Source: CAZMZF01 sp964570765
GTDB taxonomy: Bacteria > Zixibacteria > MSB-5A5 > RBG-16-43-9
Assembly (NCBI GenBank): GCA_964570765.1
Contig: CAZMZF010000010.1
Coordinates: forward strand, 19,377-83,376
Length of the DNA: 64,000 nt
Reading direction: 5' to 3'
The translations under genes were made by a program, and so were the position numbers. How positions within the stretch are numbered: the stretch's first letter is position 1; the number at the start of each line of letters is the position of its first letter. This document shows positions 50,221 through 57,872 of this stretch, piece after piece. The notes under the pieces are model-generated. The model worked only from the letters and a program-made list of their open reading frames with translations, was not told the DNA's origin and made no database searches.

Positions 50221-50249
50221 TTGACTTTTACCTTTGAGTATCGTAAATA
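50221..50249 (+). promoter_or_regulatory. Predicted promoter of the RRM protein gene
   Basis: TTGACT at 50221-50226, spacer 17 bp, TAAATA at 50244-50249. Expected start near 50257, which leaves a leader of nearly 150 nt before the GTG start at 50405. Confidence 0.6.
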
Positions 50250-50256
50250 TATATTG

Positions 50257-50404
50257 TCAACCATTAGGGCGCGGCTTGGCGCTGACCCGGCTGCAACTGC
50301 AGCTTAGAATGTAAGAAGGGCGAAAATCCCTTTTCCATCTGTACGGACTCCGCTCAAAGCACAAACCCTTTTCAAAAAACACTTTAACTCCAAAGGAGGA
50401 GTAA
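50257..50404 (+). promoter_or_regulatory. Structured 5' leader of the RRM protein gene
   Basis: The leader is much more G+C-rich than other gaps. It can fold GCTGC-AACT-GCAGC (about 50290-50303) and AAGGG-CGAAAAT-CCCTT (about 50317-50333), plus GCGCGGCTTGGCGC at its 5' end. A strong AAAGGAGGAG ribosome-binding site stands just before the start. I do not recognise a known riboswitch. A cold-shock-type or autoregulatory leader is possible. Confidence 0.45.
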
Positions 50405-50731
50405 GTGAGTAACAACAAGCTATACGTAGGCAACCTGAGCTACATGACTGGTGAGGAGAAGCTCAGAGAAGCTTTCTCAGCCTACGGAACTATAACCTCC
50501 ATCACCATAATCGAAGGAAAAGGATTCGGGTTTGTGGAGATGGAAACCGGTGAGGCAGCCCAGAGTGCCAAAGAAGCTCTGGATGGGAAAGAACTGGATG
50601 GTCGTAACATCAAGGTGGACGAAGCCCGGCCCAGGCCAAAAAGAAGCAGCGGTGGTGGCGGTGGATATGGAGGAGGGGGTGGCAGAGGAGGAGGGGACAG
50701 GGATTTTAAGAGAAGACGACCCAGATATTAG
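50405..50731 (+). CDS. Glycine-rich RNA-binding protein (single RRM)
   Basis: A 108-residue protein with one RNA-recognition motif: RNP2 'LYVGNLSY' (residues 6-13) and RNP1 'GKGFGFVEM' (about 39-47), followed by a Gly/Arg-rich tail ('SGGGGGYGGGGGRGGGDRDFKRRRPRY'). Such proteins act as RNA chaperones, often at low temperature, in cyanobacteria and FCB bacteria. GTG start with AAAGGAGGAG. It has its own promoter and a strong 3' hairpin. Confidence 0.92.
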   Translation: MSNNKLYVGNLSYMTGEEKLREAFSAYGTITSITIIEGKGFGFVEMETGEAAQSAKEALDGKELDGRNIKVDEARPRPKRSSGGGGGYGGGGGRGGGDRDFKRRRPRY

Positions 50732-50743
50732 CTCTGATAAGAA

Positions 50744-50776
50744 AAGGGTCGGTCTGCTTTAAGCAGACCGACCCTT
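50744..50776 (+). terminator. Strong hairpin terminator after the RRM gene
   Basis: Perfect 15-bp stem AAGGGTCGGTCTGCT/AGCAGACCGACCCTT with a 3-nt loop, 12 bp beyond the stop codon. A T tract is lacking (ATAGTTTACTG follows), so it may work as a stability hairpin as well. Confidence 0.7.
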
Positions 50777-50795
50777 ATAGTTTACTGAGTATTGT

Positions 50796-50815
50796 AGTTG
50801 CTCGATTCATCGAGC
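50796..50815. repeat. TTGCTCGAT-TC-ATCGAGCAA palindrome
   Basis: Two 9-bp arms around TC. A related copy (TTGCTTGATTCATCGAGCAAGC) lies at about 54705-54725 in the gap after the PorV-like gene. A CCCGCCTTGCCCACAAGGCGGG hairpin follows near 50849. Confidence 0.6.
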
Positions 50816-50912
50816 AAAAAATAGCACAAAAAATGAGTAATCGGTAATCCCGCCTTGCCCACAAGGCGGGAGTTTTTAACATCTGTTTTTGTCAAATTGA
50901 TGAGAGGAAGTT

Positions 50913-51227
50913 ATGCCTTTTTCTGAAGAAAGATGGATGGAAATTGCCCGGGTCAGAGGATTGAAAGAAGTAAGGGTTAAATTAATTGAGAAAATAGGTA
51001 AATGCCCTCACGAAGAAGGGGAGGTTTTCATATATGTTCATCCTAATTGCAGACCTGATCCGCCTTAGGCGGACTGTGGAGTAGCCGCTATTGCGCTATA
51101 GCCTTTTGTTCAACGCTGTTCAGCCCGGGTCCCATCCTGGGAGAAAGACGACCCGAATACATATCGCATTCACTGTCCTTCAAAGAAAGGGACCATCTGG
51201 GAGATAAGAAGGGTAAAGGAAAAATAA
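50913..51227 (+). pseudogene. TIGR04076-like small gene with two in-frame TAG stops
   Basis: The frame from ATG 50913 (GAGAGGAAG site) reads 'MPFSEERWMEIARVRGLKEVRVKLIEKIGKCPHEEGEVFIYVHPNCRPDPP', TAG at 51066, 'ADCGVAAIAL', TAG at 51099, 'PFVQRCSARVPSWEKDDPNTYRIHCPSKKGTIWEIRRVKEK' and a final TAA at 51225. The joined 102 residues have the layout of the TIGR04076 family (K-V-x-V-x-I-x-E-x-x-G-x-C ... G-E-x-F ... C-x-A-A ... W ... C-P). The first TAG is created by the palindrome TCCGCCTTAGGCGGA (51059-51073). A decayed gene is the simplest reading. Confidence 0.6.
51059..51073. repeat. 15-bp palindrome TCCGCC-N3-GGCGGA that introduces a stop codon
   Basis: TCCGCCTTAGGCGGA; in the reading frame of the surrounding gene its centre gives TAG at 51066-51068. 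Confidence 0.75.
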
Positions 51228-51285
51228 GTTTTTACTCTATAGGAGTATAGAAGTGCATTGACCATGTCAGTGTTTTGTAGTTTGT

Positions 51286-51321
51286 AGGGATAGAATCCGC
51301 CTGAGGTGGATTCTGTCCTTA
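51286..51321. repeat. GTAGGGATAGAATCC hairpin with the 15-bp palindrome at its tip
   Basis: Outer arms TTGTAGGGATAGAATCC/GGATTCTGTCCTTACAA with core TCCGCCTGAGGTGGA (51296-51310). A better copy lies at 57813-57851 and a worn one at about 31715-31752. Confidence 0.7.
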
Positions 51322-51366
51322 CAATCTGAATATGCCATTTTACTTTTAAATAAAACTATTTTTCTA

Positions 51367-51394
51367 TTGACATTCTTCAAAAAAAATATAAGAT
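51367..51394 (+). promoter_or_regulatory. Predicted promoter of tRNA-Pro(CGG)
   Basis: TTGACA at 51367-51372, spacer 16 bp rich in A, TAAGAT at 51389-51394. The tRNA starts 21 bp downstream, at 51416. Confidence 0.6.
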
Positions 51395-51415
51395 AGATAG
51401 GTCAAGAAGATGGAG

Positions 51416-51489
51416 CGGGGCGTGGCTCAGCCTGGTAGAGCACTTGGTTCGGGACCAAGGTGTCGTCCGTTCAAATCGGACCGCCCCGA
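51416..51489 (+). tRNA. tRNA-Pro (anticodon CGG)
   Basis: Acceptor CGGGGCG/CGCCCCG, D-arm GCTC/GAGC, anticodon stem CTTGG/CCAAG with loop TTCGGGA (anticodon CGG), T-arm GTCCG-TTCAAAT-CGGAC. CCA is not encoded. The T-arm and acceptor differ from tRNA-Pro(GGG) at 44225 by one base. Confidence 0.93.
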
Positions 51490-51535
51490 AAAAAATAATT
51501 TTAAAAAACGATCTGGGGTAAAAGGGAGTTGTTAT

Positions 51536-52036
51536 ATGAAAGCAAAAGAAGTGAAGAAAGAAGTGAAGGAGGAAGGAAAAAAGGTTTTCATTGGAGTAAT
51601 CGGTGCGGGTACCTGTTCCAAGAAAATCCATAGTACCGCAGTTGATGTAGGGAAATATATCGCCAAAGCAGGAGCGATCTTAGTTTGTGGCGGGTTAGGT
51701 GGAGTAATGGAAGGCGCAGCTCAGGGAGCTAAGGAAAATGGAGGGACAACCATAGGAATAATTCCTGGCGAAAACAAGGAAGAAGCTAATCCCTATATCG
51801 ATTTTCCAATTGTAACCGGTTTTGGCGAAGGAAGGAATTTGATGGTGATTCGTAGTTCTGATGTTATCATCGCTTTGCCTGGTAAGTATGGTACACTGTC
51901 TGAGTTAGCCTTCTGCCTTAAATTAGGTAAACCGGTAATCAGCATAAGCACCTGGGATGTCTCAGAGAGAATAATTAAAGCCAAAGATCCTAAAGAGGCA
52001 GTTAAGTTAGCCTTAGAACAAATCAAGTTGAAATGA
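51536..52036 (+). CDS. LOG-like / TIGR00725 family protein
   Basis: A 166-residue Rossmann-type protein of the lysine-decarboxylase-like (LOG) superfamily: 'VIGAGTCSKKIHSTAVDVGKYIAKAGAILVCGGLGGVMEGAAQGAKENGGTTIGIIPG' and 'ALPGKYGTLSELAFCLKLGKPVI', corresponding to the PGGxGTxxE motif with Lys in place of the second Gly. LOG enzymes cleave nucleotide 5'-monophosphates such as cytokinin ribotides; TIGR00725 members may bind nucleotides only. The ATG at 51536 has GGGAG 8 bp upstream; earlier codons would lie in the tRNA. It overlaps the acylphosphatase gene by 4 bp. Confidence 0.8.
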   Translation: MKAKEVKKEVKEEGKKVFIGVIGAGTCSKKIHSTAVDVGKYIAKAGAILVCGGLGGVMEGAAQGAKENGGTTIGIIPGENKEEANPYIDFPIVTGFGEGRNLMVIRSSDVIIALPGKYGTLSELAFCLKLGKPVISISTWDVSERIIKAKDPKEAVKLALEQIKLK

Positions 52037-52317
52037 GCCCGGATAAGGTTGCGGCATATATAATTGTCTCAGGAATAGTTCAAGGCGTAGGATATCGCTA
52101 TTTTGTCTATCGCAAGGCAGGAGAATACAATCTTAAAGGTTATGTAAGAAACCTGTATAACGAAGATGTCGAAATAGAGGTTGAAGGTGACAAGGGGATG
52201 ATACTGGATTTTATCAAGGATTTGAAAATGGGTCCACGCTCGGCCCATGTTACTGGAGTAAATATCGAATGGCTGGATCATAAGAACAATTACACTGATT
52301 TTCAGATAAGATTTTGA
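52033..52317 (+). CDS. acyP: Acylphosphatase
   Basis: A 94-residue enzyme that hydrolyses acyl-phosphates. The active-site Arg is in 'GIVQGVGYRYFVYRKA' (near residue 23) and the catalytic Asn in 'YVRNLYNEDVEIEVEG' (near 41). The ATGA overlap with the preceding LOG-like gene indicates coupling. PlsY in this genome uses acyl-phosphate, a possible substrate link, but this is speculation. Confidence 0.92.
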   Translation: MSPDKVAAYIIVSGIVQGVGYRYFVYRKAGEYNLKGYVRNLYNEDVEIEVEGDKGMILDFIKDLKMGPRSAHVTGVNIEWLDHKNNYTDFQIRF

Positions 52318-52339
52318 GAAGTTCTTAAAAGGAGAAAAG

Positions 52340-52867
52340 ATGGCTCAAGATTTAAAAAGGCTAATCAGAAATGTCAAAGATTACCCAAAACCGGGAGTAG
52401 TATTCAGGGATATCACTACTTTGCTTAAGAATGGAAAAGCATTTAAACGTGTTGTGGACCTATTATATAAAAAATATAAAGAGAAAAAAATCGATCTTAT
52501 AGCTGCAGTGGAATCCAGAGGATTTATCTTGGGAGGAGCCTTAGCTAACCGAATGGGAGTGGGTTTTATCCCCGTTCGAAAATTTGGAAAACTACCAGCA
52601 GATCGAATTGAAGAAAAATATGACCTGGAATACGGTACCGATACACTGGAAATTCATCGGGATGCAGTAAAGAAGGGTCAGAAAGTTCTGATCGTGGATG
52701 ACCTTTTAGCCACAGGTGGAACCCTCCAGGCTACTTGCAAGCTCATAGAAAAATTAGGAGGAAGGGTAGCTGGTATTCTGGTATTGATCGAGTTGTCCTT
52801 CCTTAAAGGAAGGGAAAAACTCAAAAGCTATGACCTTTTTTCATTAATCAAATATTATAAGGAGTGA
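52340..52867 (+). CDS. apt: Adenine phosphoribosyltransferase
   Basis: Salvages adenine to AMP with PRPP. 'VKDYPKPGVVFRDITTLLKNG', 'VESRGFILGGALANRMGVGFIPVRKFGKLP' and the PRPP loop 'VLIVDDLLATGGTLQA' (about 117-132) are all present; 175 residues is the normal length. AAAGGAG precedes the ATG. It follows the acylphosphatase gene after 22 bp. Confidence 0.95.
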   Translation: MAQDLKRLIRNVKDYPKPGVVFRDITTLLKNGKAFKRVVDLLYKKYKEKKIDLIAAVESRGFILGGALANRMGVGFIPVRKFGKLPADRIEEKYDLEYGTDTLEIHRDAVKKGQKVLIVDDLLATGGTLQATCKLIEKLGGRVAGILVLIELSFLKGREKLKSYDLFSLIKYYKE

Positions 52868-52945
52868 AATATAAGTCATAAGATATTTTGGGGAAGGGGG
52901 AAGGGACTAATCACCAATCACTATTCACTAATCACTGCCTTTTCC

Positions 52946-53020
52946 GCCCCCGTAGCTCAGTTTGGATAGAGCAGCAGTTTCCTAAACTGTTGGCCGCCCG
53001 TTCAAGTCGGGCCGGGGGTA
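52946..53020 (+). tRNA. tRNA-Arg (anticodon CCT)
   Basis: Acceptor GCCCCCG/CGGGGGT, D-arm GCTC/GAGC, anticodon stem GCAGT/ACTGT with loop TTCCTAA (anticodon CCT), T-arm GCCCG-TTCAAGT-CGGGC. CCA is not encoded. It is preceded by a degenerate ACTAATCACCAATCACTATTC track (about 52907-52937) and followed by an AGTTTGAAGTTTGGAG track. Confidence 0.93.
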
Positions 53021-53077
53021 GGAATACAGTTTGAAGTTTGGAGTTTGAAGAAAAAGAGAAGAAAATTAAAAAAATGC

Positions 53078-53106
53078 TTGCCAAAAGAAAAACAGGTTTA
53101 TATATT
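53078..53106 (+). promoter_or_regulatory. Predicted promoter of the PorV/FadL-like gene
   Basis: TTGCCA at 53078-53083, spacer 17 bp, TATATT at 53101-53106. Leader about 45 nt, ending in AAAGGAG 8 bp before ATG 53156. Confidence 0.6.
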
Positions 53107-53155
53107 AAAACTTAAATTGTGAGGTGAACTAAAAACTCAAAAAGGAGTGAGCCAG

Positions 53156-54601
53156 ATGAAGTTAAAACTAACCCTTACAATCGGTTTGCTGGTCCTGGTC
53201 TTTGTCAACCTGGGATATCCTCAGGTTACAGTAACCAGAAACATTCTTGATTACAATTTCTTAGGAGGAGGAGCCAGGGCAAGAGCAATGGGAGGAGCTT
53301 TTTTTGCTGTATCAGATGATCCCTCTGCCGCAAGCTGGAACCCAGCCGGCTTGGTCCAGTTAGACAAATACCAGATGGGTGCTACTCTTTATTTTCTTAA
53401 TCCCAAGCTGGAATATACCACCCGCTATGATTTGCCAACCTCACCAACTTTTCAGAACTCTTTAAAACAGAGCAAATCCTCAATCTCTTTTGGCAGTGTG
53501 GTCATCCCCTTTAAACTTTTTGAAAAGGAGCTAGTGGGGAGTGTTCTCTATAACCGAGCTTCAGATATTTATGATAAACGTGTATATAATTATTTAGGTG
53601 TTTATACTTTTGTGGACACAGTTGGAAATGAAGTGTATGAGGACTCTTATAGAATCTGGGATAAAACTGAAGAAGTAAAAGGAGGACTTGATGTATTAGT
53701 TCTTTCTCTGGGAGGTAAAGCCTATAAAGAACTATCTTTTGGACTGGGTATAAATGTCTATACTGGGAGCTATGAGTATAACTCTGAACAGCAGATCGAT
53801 CTTAGCTGGGGTGCTGCTTCTGCTTCCGACACTTCGATCGTTTACCGACCGTTTATAAAGGGAAGTTATTCTGGTGTGAATTTTACCTTAGGCACTATGT
53901 ATAAATATCAGGATTTAAGAGTTGGTGCAGTTGTAAAAACTCCTTTTAAACTAAAAGAGAAAGATGATGTCCAATATTTGTATGATTTTGTAGTCGACGA
54001 AGTGGTTAATCCTTATTCATACCAAAGTGGAGTAATCTGGCCAGTTGAATACAAACAGAAATGGGAAATCCCTCTTATGATTGGATTCGGAGCTTCATAC
54101 CAGATAAAAGGACTCACCTTAGCAGGTGATGTAGAATTGAGGGATTTCAGTAGTTCAAAGTTAATCTTCCCTAAAAAATGGTTCGACCCTAATTCACCTG
54201 ATACCTCTATGGCTTTGGATTGGAATTCCTTAACTCAATTCAGAATCGGAGGAGAATATCTTTTTCATAGCAAATATGGGACCATCCCAATAAGAGCGGG
54301 TTTTAGAAACGATCCTAAGGTGTTTTCAGATTTGAAGAACGTAGAAATAGACTTCCCTTCTTCCATTACTGGAAAAGACGAAATAACCATAATCAATCAG
54401 GAGAACGGAGATAAAGTCTCAGGGAACACCATCTCTTTGGGAACCGGAATAGGCTGGAAACAGATAAAACTTGATTTTACTTATGAGTTAAGCCAGTATA
54501 AGACCGAGATGAGTGGTTATATTTTGGGAGAACCTTTTAACATTAATAACATCGAGAAAAAAGACAATCGATTTCTGGTGAACTTCACCGGTTTCTTCTA
54601 A
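53156..54601 (+). CDS. Outer-membrane beta-barrel protein, PorV/FadL-like (UPF0164 type)
   Basis: A 481-residue barrel protein. The signal peptide is MKLKLTLTIGLLVLVFVNLGYPQ. 'NFLGGGARARAMGGAFFAVSDDPSAASWNPAGLV' is the N-terminal hatch signature of FadL/OmpP1-like and PorV-like proteins; the rest alternates aromatic beta strands and ends in Phe. PorV proteins shuttle type IX secretion substrates, FadL proteins import hydrophobic compounds; the sequence alone does not decide. The ATG at 53156 fits AAAGGAG; a GTG 9 bp earlier overlaps that site. Promoter and terminator flank it as a single-gene unit. Confidence 0.83.
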   Translation: MKLKLTLTIGLLVLVFVNLGYPQVTVTRNILDYNFLGGGARARAMGGAFFAVSDDPSAASWNPAGLVQLDKYQMGATLYFLNPKLEYTTRYDLPTSPTFQNSLKQSKSSISFGSVVIPFKLFEKELVGSVLYNRASDIYDKRVYNYLGVYTFVDTVGNEVYEDSYRIWDKTEEVKGGLDVLVLSLGGKAYKELSFGLGINVYTGSYEYNSEQQIDLSWGAASASDTSIVYRPFIKGSYSGVNFTLGTMYKYQDLRVGAVVKTPFKLKEKDDVQYLYDFVVDEVVNPYSYQSGVIWPVEYKQKWEIPLMIGFGASYQIKGLTLAGDVELRDFSSSKLIFPKKWFDPNSPDTSMALDWNSLTQFRIGGEYLFHSKYGTIPIRAGFRNDPKVFSDLKNVEIDFPSSITGKDEITIINQENGDKVSGNTISLGTGIGWKQIKLDFTYELSQYKTEMSGYILGEPFNINNIEKKDNRFLVNFTGFF

Positions 54602-54621
54602 TCTTTGAAAGAGCTTAACAG

Positions 54622-54653
54622 AGGCGAAGTTCAAAAAGAGCTTCGCCTTTTTT
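54622..54653 (+). terminator. Rho-independent terminator of the PorV/FadL-like gene
   Basis: Stem AGGCGAAG/CTTCGCCT with an 11-nt loop and six following T. It begins 21 bp after the stop codon. Confidence 0.85.
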
Positions 54654-54730
54654 GTAAAAGGCTTGATTAGTTATGAAATTTTATTAAATTGATTTATTGT
54701 TGTTGCTTGATTCATCGAGCAAGCTCTTTT

Positions 54731-54810
54731 TGTCATTCTGAGGGAGTCCCGCATTTTGCGGGACGACCAAAGAATCCGTAGATTTTTCGCCCTATGGACT
54801 CAGAATGACA
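54731..54810. repeat. TGTCATTCTGAG-type element
   Basis: An 80-bp copy from TGTCATTCTGAGGGAG through CCCGCATTTTGCGGGACGACC and AGAATCCGTAGATTTTTCGCCC to CTCAGAATGACA. It lies in the 260-bp gap after the PorV-like gene, next to a TTGCTTGATTCATCGAGCAA palindrome. Confidence 0.85.
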
Positions 54811-54861
54811 CTCAGCCATATTTGACAGCTACAGAAAAAGAACGATTTTTATCAGGAGTGA

Positions 54862-55554
54862 ATGACTATGAGCCCTAAAAAAGTAAAGATAACCAAACAC
54901 CAGATGAAAGAGGACAAGCTGGTTACTACCACTTTCCAATTCACCCAATATATCCAGAAACATTCCAGGAAGTTTTTGATAGCCGGTGCAGGGGTGGTAG
55001 TTGTGATATTGATAGCGATATTTTTTATTTCATCTAATAGGGTACGCAATCAAAAAGCCTTAGAGCTATTAGGAAAAGCCAGGGTAGAACTTGAGGCAGG
55101 AGAGTTTCAACAAGCTACTACAGACCTGCAAACTATCTGGAGAAATTATGGTGGAACCAAAGCAGGCCAGGAGGCTTTATATCTATTAGGAAACGCTCTT
55201 TATTATAACCGGGATTATGATCAAGCATTACGGCATTTTCAAGACTTTGTCAATAAATATCCTAAAGCTGACCTGCTCCTTTTATCCGGAGCTTATTCCG
55301 GCATAGGGGATTGCCATATGCAGATAAAAGAATATTCCCAATCAGCCGAAGACTACCTCAAGGCCGCGGACAAAAATCCGGACGATTTTGTCGTTCCAAA
55401 TCTATTACTGTTGTCTGCTCAGGCTTACTCTTATGCTAATCAACCTGACAAAGCCAAAGAGATCTATAAGAGAATAATCCAGAAATATCCTGATTCCAAG
55501 ACTGTATTTCAAGCCCGTTTAGAGTTAGCAGAGCTCACTGCCAAGAAGAGTTAA
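54862..55554 (+). CDS. Membrane-anchored TPR protein (YfgM/BamD-like)
   Basis: A 230-residue protein. A cytosolic basic N-terminus (1-38) is followed by one membrane helix (about 39-56) and then four to five tetratricopeptide repeats ('AQEALYLLGNALYYNRDYDQALRHFQDFVNKYP', 'AYSGIGDCHMQIKEYSQSAEDYLKAADKNP', 'AQAYSYANQPDKAKEIYKRIIQKYP'). The layout is that of YfgM-type periplasmic chaperone-associated proteins. It ends 3 bp before the GH57 gene. Two ATG codons (54862, 54868) are equally possible starts behind AGGAG. Confidence 0.82.
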   Translation: MTMSPKKVKITKHQMKEDKLVTTTFQFTQYIQKHSRKFLIAGAGVVVVILIAIFFISSNRVRNQKALELLGKARVELEAGEFQQATTDLQTIWRNYGGTKAGQEALYLLGNALYYNRDYDQALRHFQDFVNKYPKADLLLLSGAYSGIGDCHMQIKEYSQSAEDYLKAADKNPDDFVVPNLLLLSAQAYSYANQPDKAKEIYKRIIQKYPDSKTVFQARLELAELTAKKS

Positions 55555-55557
55555 AAA

Positions 55558-57801
55558 GTGAACGATACTATGAATGGAAATTCGGAAAAACCATTGAAAG
55601 TCGCCTTTATCTGGCATATGCATCAGCCTTATTATAAGGAGATCAAGACCAATCGCTATCTTCTGCCCTGGGTTAGATTGCATGCTTTAAAAGATTATTA
55701 TGATATGGTAGCTATCCTTGATAACTACCCTAAAATCTCGCAGACTTTCAATCTGGTCCCTTCATTAATTGAACAGATTCAGGATTATGCATCTCAATCA
55801 GTCTATGACCGGCATCTACTTTTAACTGAGAAACGGGCGGATGAGCTTACTGATGAAGAAAGATTAGAGGTGATCAGAGATTTCTTCATGGGTAACCAGG
55901 TAACTATGATCAAACCCTACCCCCGCTTTTATCAACTTTTTCTCAAAAGGGGAGAAGACCCTGAAAAGTTCAATCAAGCGGTTCAAAAATTCACTCAGCA
56001 GGATCTTCTTGATTTACAGGTCTGGTCAAATTTAACCTGGTTTGATCCGATCTTCAGAAAAGACAAAGAATTAGTACCTTTGTTCAAAAAGAAGGAGAAT
56101 TTTACTGAAGAAGATAAAAAAGGGATGCTTTCCAAACAGAAAAATATAATTCGTTCAGTTCTTCCCAAGTATAAGGAGCTAAGAGATAAAGGTCAGATAG
56201 AAATATCTATTTCCCCTTGTTATCATCCTATTTTGCCTTTACTCTGCGATACCGATATATCCAAGGTATCCCAGCCTAACCTAATTTTACCTCATAGAAA
56301 ATTTAATCATCCTGAAGATGCCATAGCTCAGGTAAATTGTGGAATCGAGATTTATGAGCAGGTTTTTGGAGGAAAACCCAGAGGAATGTGGCCCTCAGAG
56401 GGAGGGGTAAGTGAAGACATTATCCCCATTATGGCTCAAGCAGGTATTGAATGGTCTGCTACAGATGAAGAGATTCTATATTTAAGTCTTGGAGTCACAG
56501 ATGCTTCCAACCATAATAAAATCAAACTGTTATATAAACCGTACGAAGTAACAGTTAAAGGGAATAAAGTGGTTTTCTTTTTCAGAGATCATCTCCTTTC
56601 AGACTTAATCGGATTCGTCTATTCACACTGGGATCCAAAGAAAGCCGCAGATGATTTTATTAAAAGGCTCCTGGAAATCAGAAAGAGCCTCAAGGATGAG
56701 GAGTTAAATGATTTCCTGGTAAGCATTATACTGGATGGGGAGAATTGCTGGGAATATTATAAAAACGATGGTTCGGATTTCCTCAATGCTCTCTACTCAG
56801 GGCTTTCAGACGAAAATTTAATTCAAACAATTACGGTAAGCAAATTTTTAGGAGCTAAGCCCGGCATAGCTGTTGAGGCTCAGGTAAAATCCAAACTCAC
56901 CAAACTCTATCCTGGTTCCTGGATTGATCATAACTTTAAAATCTGGATTGGTGAACAACCCGATAATTTAGCCTGGGACCTGCTAAAAGATGCCAGGGAT
57001 AGATTATCTAATTTTTCCAATTTAGGATCAATAGAACAAGAAGGTAAAGATAAGAGAATATCAGAAGAAAAGTTAAAAGCCGCCTGGAAGGAAATCTATG
57101 TGGCTGAGGGAAGCGATTGGTGCTGGTGGTATGGTAGTGAACATTCAGGTCCGGGCAGTGAGCTTTTTGACCTGCTTTTCCGTTCCCATCTCCTCTCAGT
57201 CTATGAATTAATAGGCTTAGAACCACCGGAAACACTCTTTAATTCTTTAAGAGCTGGTGTCAGGATATTAGCTATCCAAGAGCCGGTAAGCCTTATCACC
57301 CCAACCCTGGATGGGAAAATAACCCATTATTATGAATGGGAAGGAGCAGGCGTTCTTGATTGTGTTAAACTCAGCGGGGTAATTAAAAGAGCAGTTAGCG
57401 TGGTGAAACAAATCCATTTTGGTCACGATTCAGATAACCTTTATCTGAGAATAGACACTGTTCTTCCCATCGAAAAATATTTCTCTGAGAATTATCAATT
57501 TGAATTGGAGATTTTAATACCAGCACGTTTTAAAATCTCTGTTTCCAAAGAAAAAGCCAGTTTTAATAAATATATTCCAGAAAAAAAACAGTGGATAGAG
57601 GCTCCCGTTCCAGTTATTTATCAATTCTCAAAAGTGCTTGAACTTTCTTTGCCCCTTAAAACCTTTGAGTCGGGAAAAGAGAAAGGGTTTCAATTCAGGT
57701 TAATAGTCTTAAAGGGTAAGGATGAGGTAGAAAGATGCCCGGAGATCGACCTTATAAAATTTAACCTTTTGCAAGAAGACAAAAGCCCTATTTACTGGTA
57801 A
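55558..57801 (+). CDS. Glycoside hydrolase family 57 (alpha-amylase/4-alpha-glucanotransferase type)
   Basis: A 747-residue retaining alpha-glucan enzyme. The GH57 opening 'KVAFIWHMHQPYYKE' is present, as are the nucleophile in 'MWPSEGGVSEDI' (E281) and an acid-rich strand 'ATDEEIL', 'FRDHLLSDLIGF' and 'LDGENCWEYY'. A C-terminal beta domain (about 520-747) follows. GH57 enzymes act on glycogen or starch, usually in the cytosol; no signal peptide is seen. GTG 55558 or ATG 55570 may be the start. It is closely packed behind the TPR gene. Confidence 0.9.
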   Translation: MNDTMNGNSEKPLKVAFIWHMHQPYYKEIKTNRYLLPWVRLHALKDYYDMVAILDNYPKISQTFNLVPSLIEQIQDYASQSVYDRHLLLTEKRADELTDEERLEVIRDFFMGNQVTMIKPYPRFYQLFLKRGEDPEKFNQAVQKFTQQDLLDLQVWSNLTWFDPIFRKDKELVPLFKKKENFTEEDKKGMLSKQKNIIRSVLPKYKELRDKGQIEISISPCYHPILPLLCDTDISKVSQPNLILPHRKFNHPEDAIAQVNCGIEIYEQVFGGKPRGMWPSEGGVSEDIIPIMAQAGIEWSATDEEILYLSLGVTDASNHNKIKLLYKPYEVTVKGNKVVFFFRDHLLSDLIGFVYSHWDPKKAADDFIKRLLEIRKSLKDEELNDFLVSIILDGENCWEYYKNDGSDFLNALYSGLSDENLIQTITVSKFLGAKPGIAVEAQVKSKLTKLYPGSWIDHNFKIWIGEQPDNLAWDLLKDARDRLSNFSNLGSIEQEGKDKRISEEKLKAAWKEIYVAEGSDWCWWYGSEHSGPGSELFDLLFRSHLLSVYELIGLEPPETLFNSLRAGVRILAIQEPVSLITPTLDGKITHYYEWEGAGVLDCVKLSGVIKRAVSVVKQIHFGHDSDNLYLRIDTVLPIEKYFSENYQFELEILIPARFKISVSKEKASFNKYIPEKKQWIEAPVPVIYQFSKVLELSLPLKTFESGKEKGFQFRLIVLKGKDEVERCPEIDLIKFNLLQEDKSPIYW

Positions 57802-57812
57802 GCAAAGTTTTT

Positions 57813-57851
57813 GTAGGGACAGAATCCGCCTGAGGCGGATTCTGTCCCTAC
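57813..57851. repeat. Perfect GTAGGGACAGAATCC hairpin with the 15-bp palindrome at its tip
   Basis: A 39-bp perfect palindrome with a 3-base centre: GTAGGGACAGAATCCGCC-TGA-GGCGGATTCTGTCCCTAC. It shows that the 15-bp palindrome (57825-57839) can form the tip of the longer GTAG...CTAC element. Confidence 0.85.
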
Positions 57852-57872
57852 AAATCCTAAAAGGTATAAAAC

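Noticed and set aside
50269..50285. Second sigma-54-like site TTGGCGCTGACCCGGC in the RRM leader
   Set aside because: The -12 part is CGGC instead of TTGC, and the site lies downstream of a better sigma-70-type promoter.
50257..50404. Known riboswitch, SRP RNA or tmRNA in the RRM leader
   Set aside because: None of the conserved cores of these RNAs could be recognised.
44440..51227. Stop-codon reassignment as the cause of the in-frame stops
   Set aside because: All three stop types occur inside frames, and many intact genes here end in TAA, TAG or TGA at the expected length. Decay or base errors are simpler.
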